The position numbers and the translations under genes are program-made. Below, piece after piece: positions 1-8,376 of a stretch of 64,000 nucleotides of DNA (positions are counted from its first letter, which is position 1; each line of letters begins with the position of its first letter). The notes under the pieces are model-generated. The model ran no database searches, had not been told where the DNA came from, and saw only the letters and a program-made list of their open reading frames with translations. Source of the DNA: Microbacterium fluvii (GTDB lineage Bacteria > Actinomycetota > Actinomycetes > Actinomycetales > Microbacteriaceae); assembly GCF_025515205.1 (NCBI RefSeq), contig NZ_JAOPFX010000003.1, positions 248,001 through 312,000 of the forward strand, given 5' to 3'.

Positions 1-1322
1 GTGCCCGTCGCGATGCCGCCGGCGCCGCCGGCGAGCGACTGCGCGCCGTCGGCGAGCTTGTCGATGCCGCCGGCCGCGTCGGAGGCTCCGTCGGCGAGCT
101 TGTCGATGCCGCCCGAGATCTCGCGCGCACCGTCGGCCGAGGCCTCGATGCCGGCCGTGAGCTGCGGGCCGTACTGTGCAAGGCCTGCCACGCCGGCGGC
201 GATCGTGTCGGCGTTGTCGAGCACGCCGGTGACCGAGGGCATCGCCGCGTCGACCTGCGAGGAGATCTCGGCGACGGCGTCGCACAGCTCCTGCGTCCCG
301 CCGTCGGCGAGGCAGTCTGCCGACAGCTGAGACAGCTGGGATGCCGCATCCGTCATGTTCTGCGAGATCTCGTCGCTGTCAGCGGCCAGATCGTTCACGG
401 CCGAGACGACGTCGTCGGGGATGGCGGGGATGATCGAGGCGGCGTCTGCCAGCTGATCGAGGCCGTCGGCGAGCCCGGTGCTGCCGTCGGCGAGCGAGCG
501 CGCGCCGGATGCCCAGTCGTCGAGGCCGTCGGCGGCGGAGCGCGCACCCGAGGCCCACGAGGTCATTCCGCCGGAGAGCTGGGACGCTCCCGAGGCGAGC
601 TGCGACGCTCCGGAGGCCGACTGCGAGGCGCCGTCGGCGATGCCGTTGGCACCGGTGGCGAGCTGCGAGGCGCCCGACGAGAGCTGGCGCACGCCGTCGG
701 CGAGGCTCACGGCACCGTCGGCGGCCTCCGCCGAGCCGTCGGCGAGCTTGTCGGCGCCATCGGCGGCATCCGCGATGCCGTCGCCGAGGGTCGTGAAGCC
801 GAGGAACACGTTCTCGAGGTAGGTCTCCGACAGCTGCTGGCCCATGAGCGAGGCCGCGGCGGCGGTGATCTGGGCCGTGATGGCGTCGTCGACGATCAGC
901 GCGTCGGGCGAGGTCGTGACCTGGATCACGGCGCGCTGCGGGGTGGACCCCGGGGCCGTGGAGGTGGCGGCGGCCGAGAAGTCCTCGGGGATCGTGATGA
1001 CGGCGTCGTACGTGCCGTCGGCCAGCCCCTCCGCGGCGTCGTCCTCGTTGGAGATCGTCCACGTGAGGTTGCTGTCGAGGTCGTCGGAGCCTTCGACCAG
1101 GCCCGCCGTGAGCTGGCGGCCGAGCGGAATGTACTGATCGTCGATCGTCACCGGCTCATCGGAGTTGACGATCGCGGCGCTCATGTTGTCGAGCCGCTCG
1201 ACGGGGTTGTAGAGCGTCGCGATGAGGATTCCGCCGATGATGACGGGAAGCAGCAGCACCCCGGCGAGGGTGAGCCACGTGACGGGCTTTCTCGGGCGGG
1301 CGCGTTCGACCGGAACGGTCAT
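1..1322 (-). CDS. YhgE/Pip family membrane protein (C-terminal part outside window)
   Basis: The reading frame begins at an ATG overlapping the stop of the upstream MMPL gene by four bases (ATGA) and runs off the left edge, so about 440 residues are visible and the C-terminal part is missing. Residues 13-40 form one hydrophobic membrane segment. The long extracellular part that follows becomes very rich in short LADG/ASGA-type repeats from about residue 180, as seen in the phage-infection-protein (YhgE/Pip) family. Family members have one N-terminal and several C-terminal membrane helices; the latter would lie beyond the window. The overlap implies translation from the same mRNA as the MMPL exporter. 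YhgE-like proteins often sit beside transporters or secretion systems, so a role in export or envelope function is inferred. The exact function is unknown. Confidence 0.85.
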   Translation of the reverse strand, partial: MTVPVERARPRKPVTWLTLAGVLLLPVIIGGILIATLYNPVERLDNMSAAIVNSDEPVTIDDQYIPLGRQLTAGLVEGSDDLDSNLTWTISNEDDAAEGLADGTYDAVITIPEDFSAAATSTAPGSTPQRAVIQVTTSPDALIVDDAITAQITAAAASLMGQQLSETYLENVFLGFTTLGDGIADAADGADKLADGSAEAADGAVSLADGVRQLSSGASQLATGANGIADGASQSASGASQLASGASQLSGGMTSWASGARSAADGLDDWASGARSLADGSTGLADGLDQLADAASIIPAIPDDVVSAVNDLAADSDEISQNMTDAASQLSQLSADCLADGGTQELCDAVAEISSQVDAAMPSVTGVLDNADTIAAGVAGLAQYGPQLTAGIEASADGAREISGGIDKLADGASDAAGGIDKLADGAQSLAGGAGGIATG

Positions 1323-4222
1323 GCTTCGACTCCCTTCGAGTCGGTCTGCGCGGAGGCAGTCGTGGGTGTGCGCACGGGATCGCGGCGCAGCACGAGTTCG
1401 GAGACGCCGTCGCGGTGCGCGTCGGCGAAGAAGGCGAGCGCGGCGCCCTCCCGGCGCGCCGAGGCCAGCACGGTGAGGGGGCGCTCGACGCCACGACGGT
1501 CGCGTCGCGGTCCGGACGCGTCGCGCAGCACTGCGGCGGCCTGATCGCGCTCGGCGTCGTCGAGGGTGTCGATGCCGTCGATCACGACGATGCGGGTGCC
1601 GCCGGCCAGCGCCCGCGTGAGCTCCCCTGCCGGGTCTTCCGCGCCCTCGAGCAGGGCGACGCCCACGTGGGCGCGCACCCAGGCCCCGCGGCCGGGCAGC
1701 AGGTGCCCGGCGACGCGCAGGCGCCCCGCCGACGGCTCGATGCGCCCGGCGACGGTCAGCAGCAGCGCCCGCGCCGCCCGCGGGTCGCCGAGGGCGAGCA
1801 GCGTGCCGCCGTGCTCCATGCGGAACCGGGCGCCGGTGAACAGCGGCACCTCTCCGCCCGAGCCCGCGTCGGCGAGCACGGTGAGGCCGTCGGCGACGAC
1901 GGGAGTGGATGCGGCATCCTCCGGCCAGTCCGAGAGCTTCAGCTCGCGCTCCACGGCCTCACCCTCGATGTCGAAGTGGGGGAGCACCCGATCGAGCCAG
2001 CGCGGCATCCACCACGCTTTCTCGCCGAGCAGGGTCATGACCGCCGGCACCAGCGTCATCCGCACGACGAACGCGTCGACGGCGATGCCGACGGCAAGGC
2101 CCAGAGCGATCGGCTTGATCGACGAATCGCCCTCCGGCACGAACGCCGCGAAGACGGCGAACATGATGATCGCGGCCGCCGTGACCACGCGGGCCGACGC
2201 CGTGAACCCGCTGCGCACGGCGCCGATCGCGGTCGCGCGGTCGGCGCGGCCGCCGCGGGCGCGGCTGGTGTGCACATAGTCCTCGCGCATGCGCGAGACC
2301 AGGAACACCTCGTAGTCCATCGCGAGTCCGAACAGCACGCCCATCAGGATGATCGGCATGAAGCTGATCACGGGCCCCGTGCGGGTCACGTGCAGCAGGT
2401 CGGCGCCCCAGCCCCACTCGAAGACGGCGGCGACGACGCCGAACGCGGCCAGCACCGACAGCAGGTAGCCTGCCGCCGCCTTGATCGGCACCCAGATCGA
2501 GCGGAACACGATCATCAGCAGCACGAGCGAGAGCCCCACCACGAAGATGCCGAAGGGCAGCAGCGCCGCGCCGAGGCGGTCGGAGATGTCGATGCCGACG
2601 GCGGTGAAGCCGGTGACCTTGAGGTCGACGCCGTATTCGTCGAGCCACTCGTCGTGGTGCGCGCGCAGTTCGCGCACGAGGTCGGCGGTCGCCGGGTCGT
2701 CGGGGGCCGTCTCGGGGATGATCTGGATGAGCCCGGTGTCGGCGGTCTCGTTGGGGGTGGAAAGGGCCACCTCCTTGACGCCGGGGATCTTCTCGACCTC
2801 CGCGGCGAGATCGTCCATGAGCCCGAGCGGGTCGGTCGAGGTCACGATCGTGCCGGTCATGATGAGCGGGCCGTTGTAGCCGGCGCCGAAGTGCTCGGCG
2901 GTGAGGTCGTAGGCCTGTCTGGCCTGGCTCGAGGTCGGCTGCACACCCGCGTTGGGGAGGGCCAGCGACAGGCTCGCCGCCGGGATGGCGACGACGCCGA
3001 GACCCACGATGACGGCGATGGTGGTGACCAGAGGATGCCGCGTCACCAGCATGACCCAGCGGTTCGGGCGCTGCGCGGCTGCGGCCTTGGCCGCCGCCTT
3101 CTCGGCCTTCGCGGCCTCCTTCTTCGCGTCCGCCCGCTTCTTCTCGGGGGAGGCGGCGCCGCGCCGCGGTCCGACCCCGGCCGACAGCATCCGGTATCCC
3201 CAGCCGGCCACTCGCCCCTTCGCGAACCCGAGCAGGGCGGGGGTGAGGCTGATCGCGACGAGCACGGCGATCGCGACGGTGACGGCGGCGGCGATGCCCA
3301 TCGTCGTGAGGAACGGGATGCCGGCGAAGCCCAGGCCGATGAGGGCGATGAGCACCGTGACGCCGGCGAAGACGACGGCGGAGCCCGCCGTGCCGGTGGC
3401 GCGCGCGGCCGACTCCTCTGGGTCGACGCCGGCGCGCACCTGGTCTTGATGTCGGGCGACGATGAACAGGGCGTAGTCGATGCCGACGGCCAGGCCCAGC
3501 ATGATGGCGAGCATCGGTGTGGTCGACGAGACCGAGGCGAACGCCGTCGACACGTAGATGAGCGCGATGCCCAGACCCACGCCGATCAGAGCGCTCACGA
3601 GCGGGAACCAGGCGACGGCGAACGAGCGGAACGTGACGATGAGCACGAACAGGGCGATCAACACGCCGACCGCCTCGATGAGCGAGAGGGCGGGCACAGA
3701 TGACGAGAACAGGTCACCGCCGAGCGCGACCTGCGAGCCCCCGGGGAGCGAGGCGCCCAGGTCGTCGGCGAGTGCGTTGAGCTCGTCCTTGGTCTCGTCG
3801 CTGACGGCGGTGGACTGACCGTCGAACTGGAGCTGGATGATGGCCGCCGAGTCGTCGTCGGAGACGAGGCCGTCGACGACCTCGCTGAAGGGACTCGTCA
3901 CGGCGATCACGCCGTCGAGGTCTTCGTAGGCGGCGACGGTGTCTTCGATCGCATCTACGTAGGGCTCTTCGTCGACCTGGTCGCCGTCGGCGGCCACGAC
4001 GATCAGCTGCGCGGAGGTGCCGCTGGCCTGCGGGAACGTGCGCTCCAGCAGCAGGATGCCCTCCTGCGCCTCGGTGCCGGGGATCGAGAACGAGTTGTCG
4101 GTGCCCTTCATGAACAGCGCCGCCCCGCCGCCGGCGAGAGCCAGCAGCAGCACCCAGGAGACGAGAACCCGCCACGGGCGGTTGTACGCCCACCGTCCGA
4201 GCGAGTACAGCAGAGTGGACAC
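1319..4222 (-). CDS. MMPL/RND-family transporter with fused degenerate ABC-ATPase-like C-terminal domain
   Basis: This 967-residue protein has a first membrane helix near residue 20, a large extracellular loop, and two blocks of helices. Each block carries the RND/MMPL proton-relay type motif (GLAVGIDYALF and FGLAMDYEVFLVSRMRED). It probably exports lipids, drugs or other hydrophobic compounds using the proton gradient. The start is GTG preceded by GGAGG. Residues from about 753 to the end are not part of a normal MMPL protein. They resemble an ABC ATPase without its catalytic residues: GGTLLALGDPRAARALLL stands where Walker A would be but lacks the GKS, and RIVVIDGID stands where Walker B would be but lacks the glutamate. 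The gene leads an operon with the YhgE/Pip gene and is divergent from a TetR gene that probably represses it. Confidence 0.9.
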   Translation of the reverse strand: MSTLLYSLGRWAYNRPWRVLVSWVLLLALAGGGAALFMKGTDNSFSIPGTEAQEGILLLERTFPQASGTSAQLIVVAADGDQVDEEPYVDAIEDTVAAYEDLDGVIAVTSPFSEVVDGLVSDDDSAAIIQLQFDGQSTAVSDETKDELNALADDLGASLPGGSQVALGGDLFSSSVPALSLIEAVGVLIALFVLIVTFRSFAVAWFPLVSALIGVGLGIALIYVSTAFASVSSTTPMLAIMLGLAVGIDYALFIVARHQDQVRAGVDPEESAARATGTAGSAVVFAGVTVLIALIGLGFAGIPFLTTMGIAAAVTVAIAVLVAISLTPALLGFAKGRVAGWGYRMLSAGVGPRRGAASPEKKRADAKKEAAKAEKAAAKAAAAQRPNRWVMLVTRHPLVTTIAVIVGLGVVAIPAASLSLALPNAGVQPTSSQARQAYDLTAEHFGAGYNGPLIMTGTIVTSTDPLGLMDDLAAEVEKIPGVKEVALSTPNETADTGLIQIIPETAPDDPATADLVRELRAHHDEWLDEYGVDLKVTGFTAVGIDISDRLGAALLPFGIFVVGLSLVLLMIVFRSIWVPIKAAAGYLLSVLAAFGVVAAVFEWGWGADLLHVTRTGPVISFMPIILMGVLFGLAMDYEVFLVSRMREDYVHTSRARGGRADRATAIGAVRSGFTASARVVTAAAIIMFAVFAAFVPEGDSSIKPIALGLAVGIAVDAFVVRMTLVPAVMTLLGEKAWWMPRWLDRVLPHFDIEGEAVERELKLSDWPEDAASTPVVADGLTVLADAGSGGEVPLFTGARFRMEHGGTLLALGDPRAARALLLTVAGRIEPSAGRLRVAGHLLPGRGAWVRAHVGVALLEGAEDPAGELTRALAGGTRIVVIDGIDTLDDAERDQAAAVLRDASGPRRDRRGVERPLTVLASARREGAALAFFADAHRDGVSELVLRRDPVRTPTTASAQTDSKGVEA

Positions 4223-4273
4223 GGCGCCTCCGTGGCGTTCAGGAAGTGTGCATCAGAGCGATGCGAGAAGTCG

Positions 4274-4306
4274 GATACACCGGTGTATCGGATACATGAG
4301 TGTATC
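4274..4306. promoter_or_regulatory. Tandem TetR-type operators between the MMPL operon and tetR
   Basis: A perfect 16-base palindrome, GATACACCGGTGTATC (4274-4289), is followed after one base by a second site with the same outer arms, GATACATGAGTGTATC (4291-4306). The sites are 17 bases apart, lie in the divergent intergenic region, and fit the size and symmetry of TetR-family operators. Binding there could repress both the exporter operon and the regulator gene. This is inference from position and symmetry. Confidence 0.75.
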
Positions 4307-4369
4307 GTAGGAAATCCATCGGGTGTGAAAGCTGAACGCGCGGTGTGAATCGTGACGAGAGGAGAGGCA

Positions 4370-4993
4370 GTGACCGACATCACCGTCGCCCCCTCCCGTC
4401 GCCGAGAGACCACGAGGGCGAAGCTCTTCGAGGCGGCCGCACAGGTGTTCGCCGAGGTGGGGATGGACGCTGCCTCGGTCGAGATGATCTGCGATCGCGC
4501 GGGGTTCACCCGCGGGGCGTTCTACTCCAACTTCGAGTCCAAGGATCAGCTCTTCCTCGAGCTGATCACGCACATGACCGAGGCCAAGCTCGACGAGGTC
4601 GCCGTCCGCGTGCGGGCCATTGAGCCGGGCGAGATCGCCGACCCCGCCGCTCTCGTGCATCAGATCATCGGCGTCTCCGAAGGTGCGGGCATGGAGCCGC
4701 AGCTCGTCAGCGAGCTGCGCACGCAGGCGCTGCGCGATCCGCGGATGGCCGAGGCGTACCTCGCGTGGCACGACGGCATCATCGGCAGAGTCGAGCAGAT
4801 CATCGACGAGGTCACGGCGCTGCACCCCGTGCGCCTGCGCCTGACCGCGCCGCAGGCCGCGCGGCTGCTCGTCGACATCGCCGACGACACGTGCGTCCGA
4901 GCCGCCATCGAGGGGTGCTCGCGCGCTCAGACCGAAGAGCTGCTCAAAGAGCGTCTGCAGCAGATCGTCGTCGCCCTCGTCGACATCGGCTGA
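4370..4993 (+). CDS. TetR/AcrR family transcriptional regulator
   Basis: This 207-residue protein has an N-terminal TetR helix-turn-helix (SVEMICDRAGFTRGAFYSNF), followed by a variable ligand-binding half. The GTG at 4370 is preferred over the in-frame GTG at 4352 because a strong AGAGGAGAGG ribosome-binding site lies at 4357-4366, just upstream of it. The gene is divergent from the MMPL-YhgE operon, and two palindromes of TetR-operator size lie between them. It is therefore probably a local repressor released by a compound that the exporter handles. The inducer cannot be read from the sequence. Confidence 0.9.
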   Translation: MTDITVAPSRRRETTRAKLFEAAAQVFAEVGMDAASVEMICDRAGFTRGAFYSNFESKDQLFLELITHMTEAKLDEVAVRVRAIEPGEIADPAALVHQIIGVSEGAGMEPQLVSELRTQALRDPRMAEAYLAWHDGIIGRVEQIIDEVTALHPVRLRLTAPQAARLLVDIADDTCVRAAIEGCSRAQTEELLKERLQQIVVALVDIG

Positions 4994-4996
4994 GCA

Positions 4997-5989
4997 TCAG
5001 GCCCGTTCGAGCAGCGCGTGGCAGCGCGCGACCCGCTCGAACCACCACTGCGTGCGCTCGGCGTCAGCGGCCACGGCGTCCATCGCGGCGGGTTCGGGCT
5101 CGACCCGCCCGATCGGCAGCATCCCGTCTCGCGGTCGCAGCGGCGCGGCGGTCACGTCGGCGGTGAACAGCGCCGACGTGCCCAGCCCGCAGTCGAAGTC
5201 GAGCTCGGGCAGCGCGGCGGCCAAGGCGACCCCCATCGACAGTCCGATCGAGGTGTCCAGCGCGCTGGAGACGACCGCGGGAAGTCCCGCCTCGGCCACG
5301 ATCGCGAGTGCGCGGCGCACGCCGCCCAGGGGCTGCGCCTTGACCACGAGCAGATCGGCGGCCCCCGCCCGCGCGACGGCGAGGGGATCGGATGCCTTGC
5401 GCACGCTCTCGTCGGCGGCGATCGGGATGCCCATGTGCTTCACGCGGCGGCGGAGCTCGGCGAGTTCGTCGACGCTCGCGCAGGGCTGTTCGACGTATTC
5501 CAGATCGAACTCGGCGAGGGCGTGCACGGCGTGCTCGGCCTCGTCGAGGTTCCACCCGCCGTTCGCATCGACCCGCACGCGCCCCTCCGGACCCATCGCC
5601 GCGCGCACGGCGCGCAGCCGCGCGATGTCGTCGGCGAGGGACTGGCCGCGCTCTGCGACCTTGACCTTGGCGGTGCGGCAGCCGTCGAAGCGAGCGAGCA
5701 CCTCGGCGACGGATGCCGCCGGCACGGCCGGCACCGTCGCGTTCACCGCGATCGTCTCGCGCACGGCCGCCGGCTGCGCGCTCCAGCCGTAGTCGATCGC
5801 CGCGGCGAGCCACGTCGCAGCCTCGACGTCGTCGTATTCGGCGAAGGGCGAGAACTCGGTCCAGCCCTCCGATCCCTCGAAGACGACGGCCTCTCGCACG
5901 TCGACGCCGCGGAAACGGGTGGCCAGCGGCAGCGCGACCACTCGCGCGGAGGCGAGGATCTCGGAGAGCGGGGGGAGTGGTGCGGGCAC
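4997..5989 (-). CDS. menC: o-succinylbenzoate synthase
   Basis: This 330-residue enolase-superfamily enzyme dehydrates SHCHC to o-succinylbenzoate in menaquinone synthesis. Superfamily residues are visible in order: the KVK lysines in AKVKVAERG, the metal ligands in VDANGGW, YVEQPC and AADES, and the second catalytic lysine in VVKAQPLGG. The length is near 320, usual for actinobacterial MenC. The start is GTG and no good ribosome-binding site precedes it. The small gene upstream ends only four bases before the start, so translational coupling is likely. The other men genes lie 11-20 kb away on both strands, so menC is not in a classical men operon. Confidence 0.93.
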   Translation of the reverse strand: MPAPLPPLSEILASARVVALPLATRFRGVDVREAVVFEGSEGWTEFSPFAEYDDVEAATWLAAAIDYGWSAQPAAVRETIAVNATVPAVPAASVAEVLARFDGCRTAKVKVAERGQSLADDIARLRAVRAAMGPEGRVRVDANGGWNLDEAEHAVHALAEFDLEYVEQPCASVDELAELRRRVKHMGIPIAADESVRKASDPLAVARAGAADLLVVKAQPLGGVRRALAIVAEAGLPAVVSSALDTSIGLSMGVALAAALPELDFDCGLGTSALFTADVTAAPLRPRDGMLPIGRVEPEPAAMDAVAADAERTQWWFERVARCHALLERA

Positions 5990-5993
5990 GGCG

Positions 5994-6170
5994 TCAGAAC
6001 CAGTACGACTGGTTCTGCACCTGACGGCCGCGCTCCGATCCGTTCACGCCGTTCGCCTGGCGCTGGGTCGCGACCTCGGCGTCGTGCCGGGCGCGGGCCT
6101 CCTCATGGTTGAGCGGCTTTCCGAAGATCGCGTGCTTCAGGCGGATGAACAGCGAGGGCGTGGCGGTCAT
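5994..6170 (-). CDS. Small hypothetical protein (58 residues)
   Basis: The start is chosen at the ATG at 6170 because an AAGGAGG site precedes it by five bases; a longer reading frame upstream has no such signal. The product is basic and soluble, with the opening MTATPSLFIRLKHAIFGK and a glutamine/asparagine-rich tail ending in SYWF. The opening loosely resembles the cytoplasmic N-terminus of some APC-family permeases, but no membrane segment follows, so no function is assigned. It ends four bases before menC and is probably co-transcribed with it. Confidence 0.7.
   Translation of the reverse strand: MTATPSLFIRLKHAIFGKPLNHEEARARHDAEVATQRQANGVNGSERGRQVQNQSYWF
5997..6015. repeat. Perfect inverted repeat at the small-gene/menC junction
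   Basis: GAACCAGT and ACTGGTTC (8-base perfect arms, 3-base loop ACG) lie over the last codons of the 58-codon gene, ending next to its stop and 8 bases from the menC GTG. In the mRNA this would be a short hairpin just before the menC start, which otherwise lacks a visible ribosome-binding site. A role in translational coupling is inferred. Confidence 0.5.
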
Positions 6171-6243
6171 GGTGGCCTCCTTGACGGCATCTTGCCACAG
6201 CATCCGCTCGGCGCGAAGGGTCGCAGCATCCGATAATGTGTGC

Positions 6244-6273
6244 TTGACGATAGTGTGTGACACACAGTAAGGT
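6244..6273 (+). promoter_or_regulatory. Promoter and operator of the padR operon
   Basis: TTGACG (6244-6249) and TAAGGT (6268-6273) are separated by 18 bases. The spacer contains the palindrome TGTGTG-A-CACACA (6254-6266). The -10 ends seven bases before the ATG at 6281 and no ribosome-binding site is present, so the transcript is probably leaderless. A repressor on the palindrome would block RNA polymerase; PadR autoregulation is the simplest reading. Confidence 0.7.
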
Positions 6274-6280
6274 GTGAGCC

Positions 6281-6616
6281 ATGAGTGAAACGGAAGCGCT
6301 CGAGACCCACCTGCAGGAGCTGCGCCGCGGCACGGTCGTGCTCGCGTGCCTGCGCCTGCTGGCAGAGCCCGGCTACGGCTATGGGCTGCTCGAGCAGCTG
6401 CAGGGTCGAGGCTTCGACACCGACGCCAACACCCTCTACCCCCTGCTGCGGCGCCTCGAGAAACAGGGGCACCTCGTGAGCGAGTGGAACACCGACGAGG
6501 CGAGGCCGCGCAAGTTCTACCGCACGAGTGCCGCGGGGGCGCGACTGGCCGCCGCTCTCACCGACGACTTCCATGCGATCGCCGCGGCGATCGACGCCCT
6601 TCCCGAGGAGGACTGA
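6281..6616 (+). CDS. PadR family transcriptional regulator
   Basis: This 111-residue regulator has the PadR winged helix: the conserved GYGYGLLEQLQGRGF stretch, the ANTLYPLLRRLEKQGHL recognition helix, and the wing region RKFYRTSAAG. The family commonly represses a neighbouring transporter or membrane-protein gene. Here the HAAS-domain membrane protein starts two bases after the stop, and its GAGGAGG ribosome-binding site lies inside the padR 3' end, so the two are translationally linked. A palindrome between the -35 and -10 boxes suggests autorepression. The inducer is unknown. Confidence 0.92.
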   Translation: MSETEALETHLQELRRGTVVLACLRLLAEPGYGYGLLEQLQGRGFDTDANTLYPLLRRLEKQGHLVSEWNTDEARPRKFYRTSAAGARLAAALTDDFHAIAAAIDALPEED

Positions 6617-6618
6617 AC

Positions 6619-7569
6619 ATGAACGAGACGCTGACCGACCGCTATGTGCTGGCCGCCATGCGCACGGTGCCCGAGGCGCAGCGCGCCGACCTGGCCGCCG
6701 AGCTGCGGGCATCGATCGACGACCAGATCGAGGCGCGCGCCGAGTCAGGTGCTGCCCGCGAGGTCGCCGAGCGCGCCGTGCTCACAGACCTCGGCGACCC
6801 CGACAAGCTCGCCGCCGGCTACACCGACCGGCCGCTGCACCTGATCGGCCCGCGGTACTACCTGGAGTGGTGGCGCCTGCTGAAGCTGCTGCTGTGGATC
6901 GTGACCCCTCTGGCCGCCTTCGGCATCGCGCTCGGCCAGACCCTGTCGGGAGCGCCGATCGGCGCGATCATCGGCTCGACGGTCGCCGGGATGCTGGGAG
7001 TCGTCGTCAACCTGTCGTTCTGGACGACCCTCGTCTTCGCGATCGTGGAGCGCAGTGCGCAGGGGGCGAAGGGCATGGCCCTGCCGGCGTGGAGCCTCGA
7101 CCAGCTGCCCCTGCCGCATGAGCGCGGCGCCACCTTCGGCGAGATGCTGGCGAGCCTGATCTTCCTGGTGATCGGCGCCGGCGTCGTGCTGTGGGACCAG
7201 CGGGTGGGCCTCGTCTACGTCGACGGGCAGTGGTACTCGCTGCTGCACCACGACCTGTGGCCCTGGTGGATCGCGGCGCTGCTGATCGTCATGGCGGCCG
7301 AGGCGGTGCTGCAGGTCGTCGTCTACCTGCGCCGTCGGTGGACGTACGGGCTGGCGGCGTTCAACGCCGTGCTCGACGCCGTCGTCGCCATCCCGGCGAT
7401 CTGGCTGCTGGTCGAGGGGCGCCTGCTCGACCCCGCGTTCTGGATCGCGGTCATCCCCGAAGACGGCGTCGAGGTCTTCGGCATCCTCTCGGTGATCGCA
7501 GGCTTCGGCATCGCGGTGATCGCGATCTGGGACGCGATCGACGCCTTCCTCAAGGCCCGCCGCTCCTAA
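6619..7569 (+). CDS. HAAS/permease-prefix-like integral membrane protein, PadR partner
   Basis: This is a 316-residue protein. The ATG at 6619 follows the GAGGAGG site at 6606-6612; an open extension upstream reads through padR in another frame and is rejected. The N-terminal 75 residues are charged and helical (AELRASIDDQIEARAE...ERAVLTDLGDPDKLAAGYTDRPLHLIGP), matching the HAAS-type signalling domain that accompanies PadR regulators. About six to seven membrane helices follow from residue 88. The pair probably forms a sensing or envelope-response module. The transported or sensed molecule is not evident. Confidence 0.8.
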   Translation: MNETLTDRYVLAAMRTVPEAQRADLAAELRASIDDQIEARAESGAAREVAERAVLTDLGDPDKLAAGYTDRPLHLIGPRYYLEWWRLLKLLLWIVTPLAAFGIALGQTLSGAPIGAIIGSTVAGMLGVVVNLSFWTTLVFAIVERSAQGAKGMALPAWSLDQLPLPHERGATFGEMLASLIFLVIGAGVVLWDQRVGLVYVDGQWYSLLHHDLWPWWIAALLIVMAAEAVLQVVVYLRRRWTYGLAAFNAVLDAVVAIPAIWLLVEGRLLDPAFWIAVIPEDGVEVFGILSVIAGFGIAVIAIWDAIDAFLKARRS

Positions 7570-7578
7570 GCTGGAGGC

Positions 7579-8376
7579 ATGCCCCTTCTCGACACTCCGG
7601 TGCGCTTCGGCGTGCAGATTCAGCCCCAGCACTCCACCTATGCGCAGATCCGCGACGCGGTGCTGCGCATGGAAGAGCTCGGCGTCGACATCCTGTTCAA
7701 CTGGGATCACTTCTACCCGCTCTCGGGTGACCCCGACGGGCTGCACTTCGAGTCGTGGACGATGCTCGCGGCCTGGGCCGAGCAGACCGAGCGGGTGGAG
7801 TTCGGCGCCCTCGTCAACTGCAACAGCTACCGCAACGCGGACCTCCAGGCCGACATGGCCCGCACGATCGACCACATCTCGGCCAAGGGCGGCACGGGCC
7901 GGTTCATCTTCGGCACCGGGGCCGGCTGGTTCGAGCGCGACTACGACGAGTACGGCTACGAGTTCGGCACGCCGGGCTCGCGCCTGCGCGACCTCGAGCA
8001 GGGCCTCGCGCGCATCGAGACGCGGTGGGCGAAGCTCAACCCTGCTCCGACCCGCCGCATCCCGGTGCTGATCGGCGGCAAGGGCGAGCAGAAGACGCTG
8101 CGCCTGGTCGCGCGCCACGCCGACATCTGGCACAGCTTCGTCGGCCACGAAGAGCTGCCGCACAAGCTCGACGTCATCGCGAAGTGGGGCGAGACCGAGC
8201 AGCGTGACCTGTCGCAGCTCGTGATCTCGAACGAGCTCCAGGGCCGCGACGCGGCCTTCGCCGACGCCCTGTTCGACGGCGGCGTGCGGCTCTACACGCT
8301 CGGCATGAGCGGCCCCGACTTCGACTACGACCTCGTGCAGCGCTGGCTCGACTGGCGCGACGCCAAGAACGCGTGA
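7579..8376 (+). CDS. F420-dependent LLM-class oxidoreductase
   Basis: This 265-residue protein belongs to the luciferase-like (LLM) TIM-barrel family. It starts with a typical VRFGVQIQPQHSTYAQIRD strand, and the middle carries the GRFIFGTGAGWFERDYDEYG and IPVLIGGKGEQKTLRLVARHAD segments common to F420-using actinobacterial members. It probably transfers hydride between F420H2 or FMNH2 and an unknown substrate. A TAAGCT -10 box at 7567-7572 sits six bases before the ATG, so a leaderless transcript is possible; the GGAGGC in that gap could also act as a ribosome-binding site. The last four bases overlap the metH start (GTGA), so the two may be co-expressed. Confidence 0.88.
   Translation: MPLLDTPVRFGVQIQPQHSTYAQIRDAVLRMEELGVDILFNWDHFYPLSGDPDGLHFESWTMLAAWAEQTERVEFGALVNCNSYRNADLQADMARTIDHISAKGGTGRFIFGTGAGWFERDYDEYGYEFGTPGSRLRDLEQGLARIETRWAKLNPAPTRRIPVLIGGKGEQKTLRLVARHADIWHSFVGHEELPHKLDVIAKWGETEQRDLSQLVISNELQGRDAAFADALFDGGVRLYTLGMSGPDFDYDLVQRWLDWRDAKNA

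Noticed and set aside
1415-3703. Very long open frame on the plus strand opposite the MMPL gene (762 codons), and similar antisense frames over metH, menE/menA and the unknown gene pair
   Set aside because: In GC-rich DNA stop codons are rare in off frames. The predicted proteins are Arg/His/Gly-rich, match no domains, and lie antisense to clear genes.
6346-6618. Upstream extension of the HAAS membrane protein
   Set aside because: It runs through padR in another frame; the ATG at 6619 has a strong ribosome-binding site and gives the normal family N-terminus.
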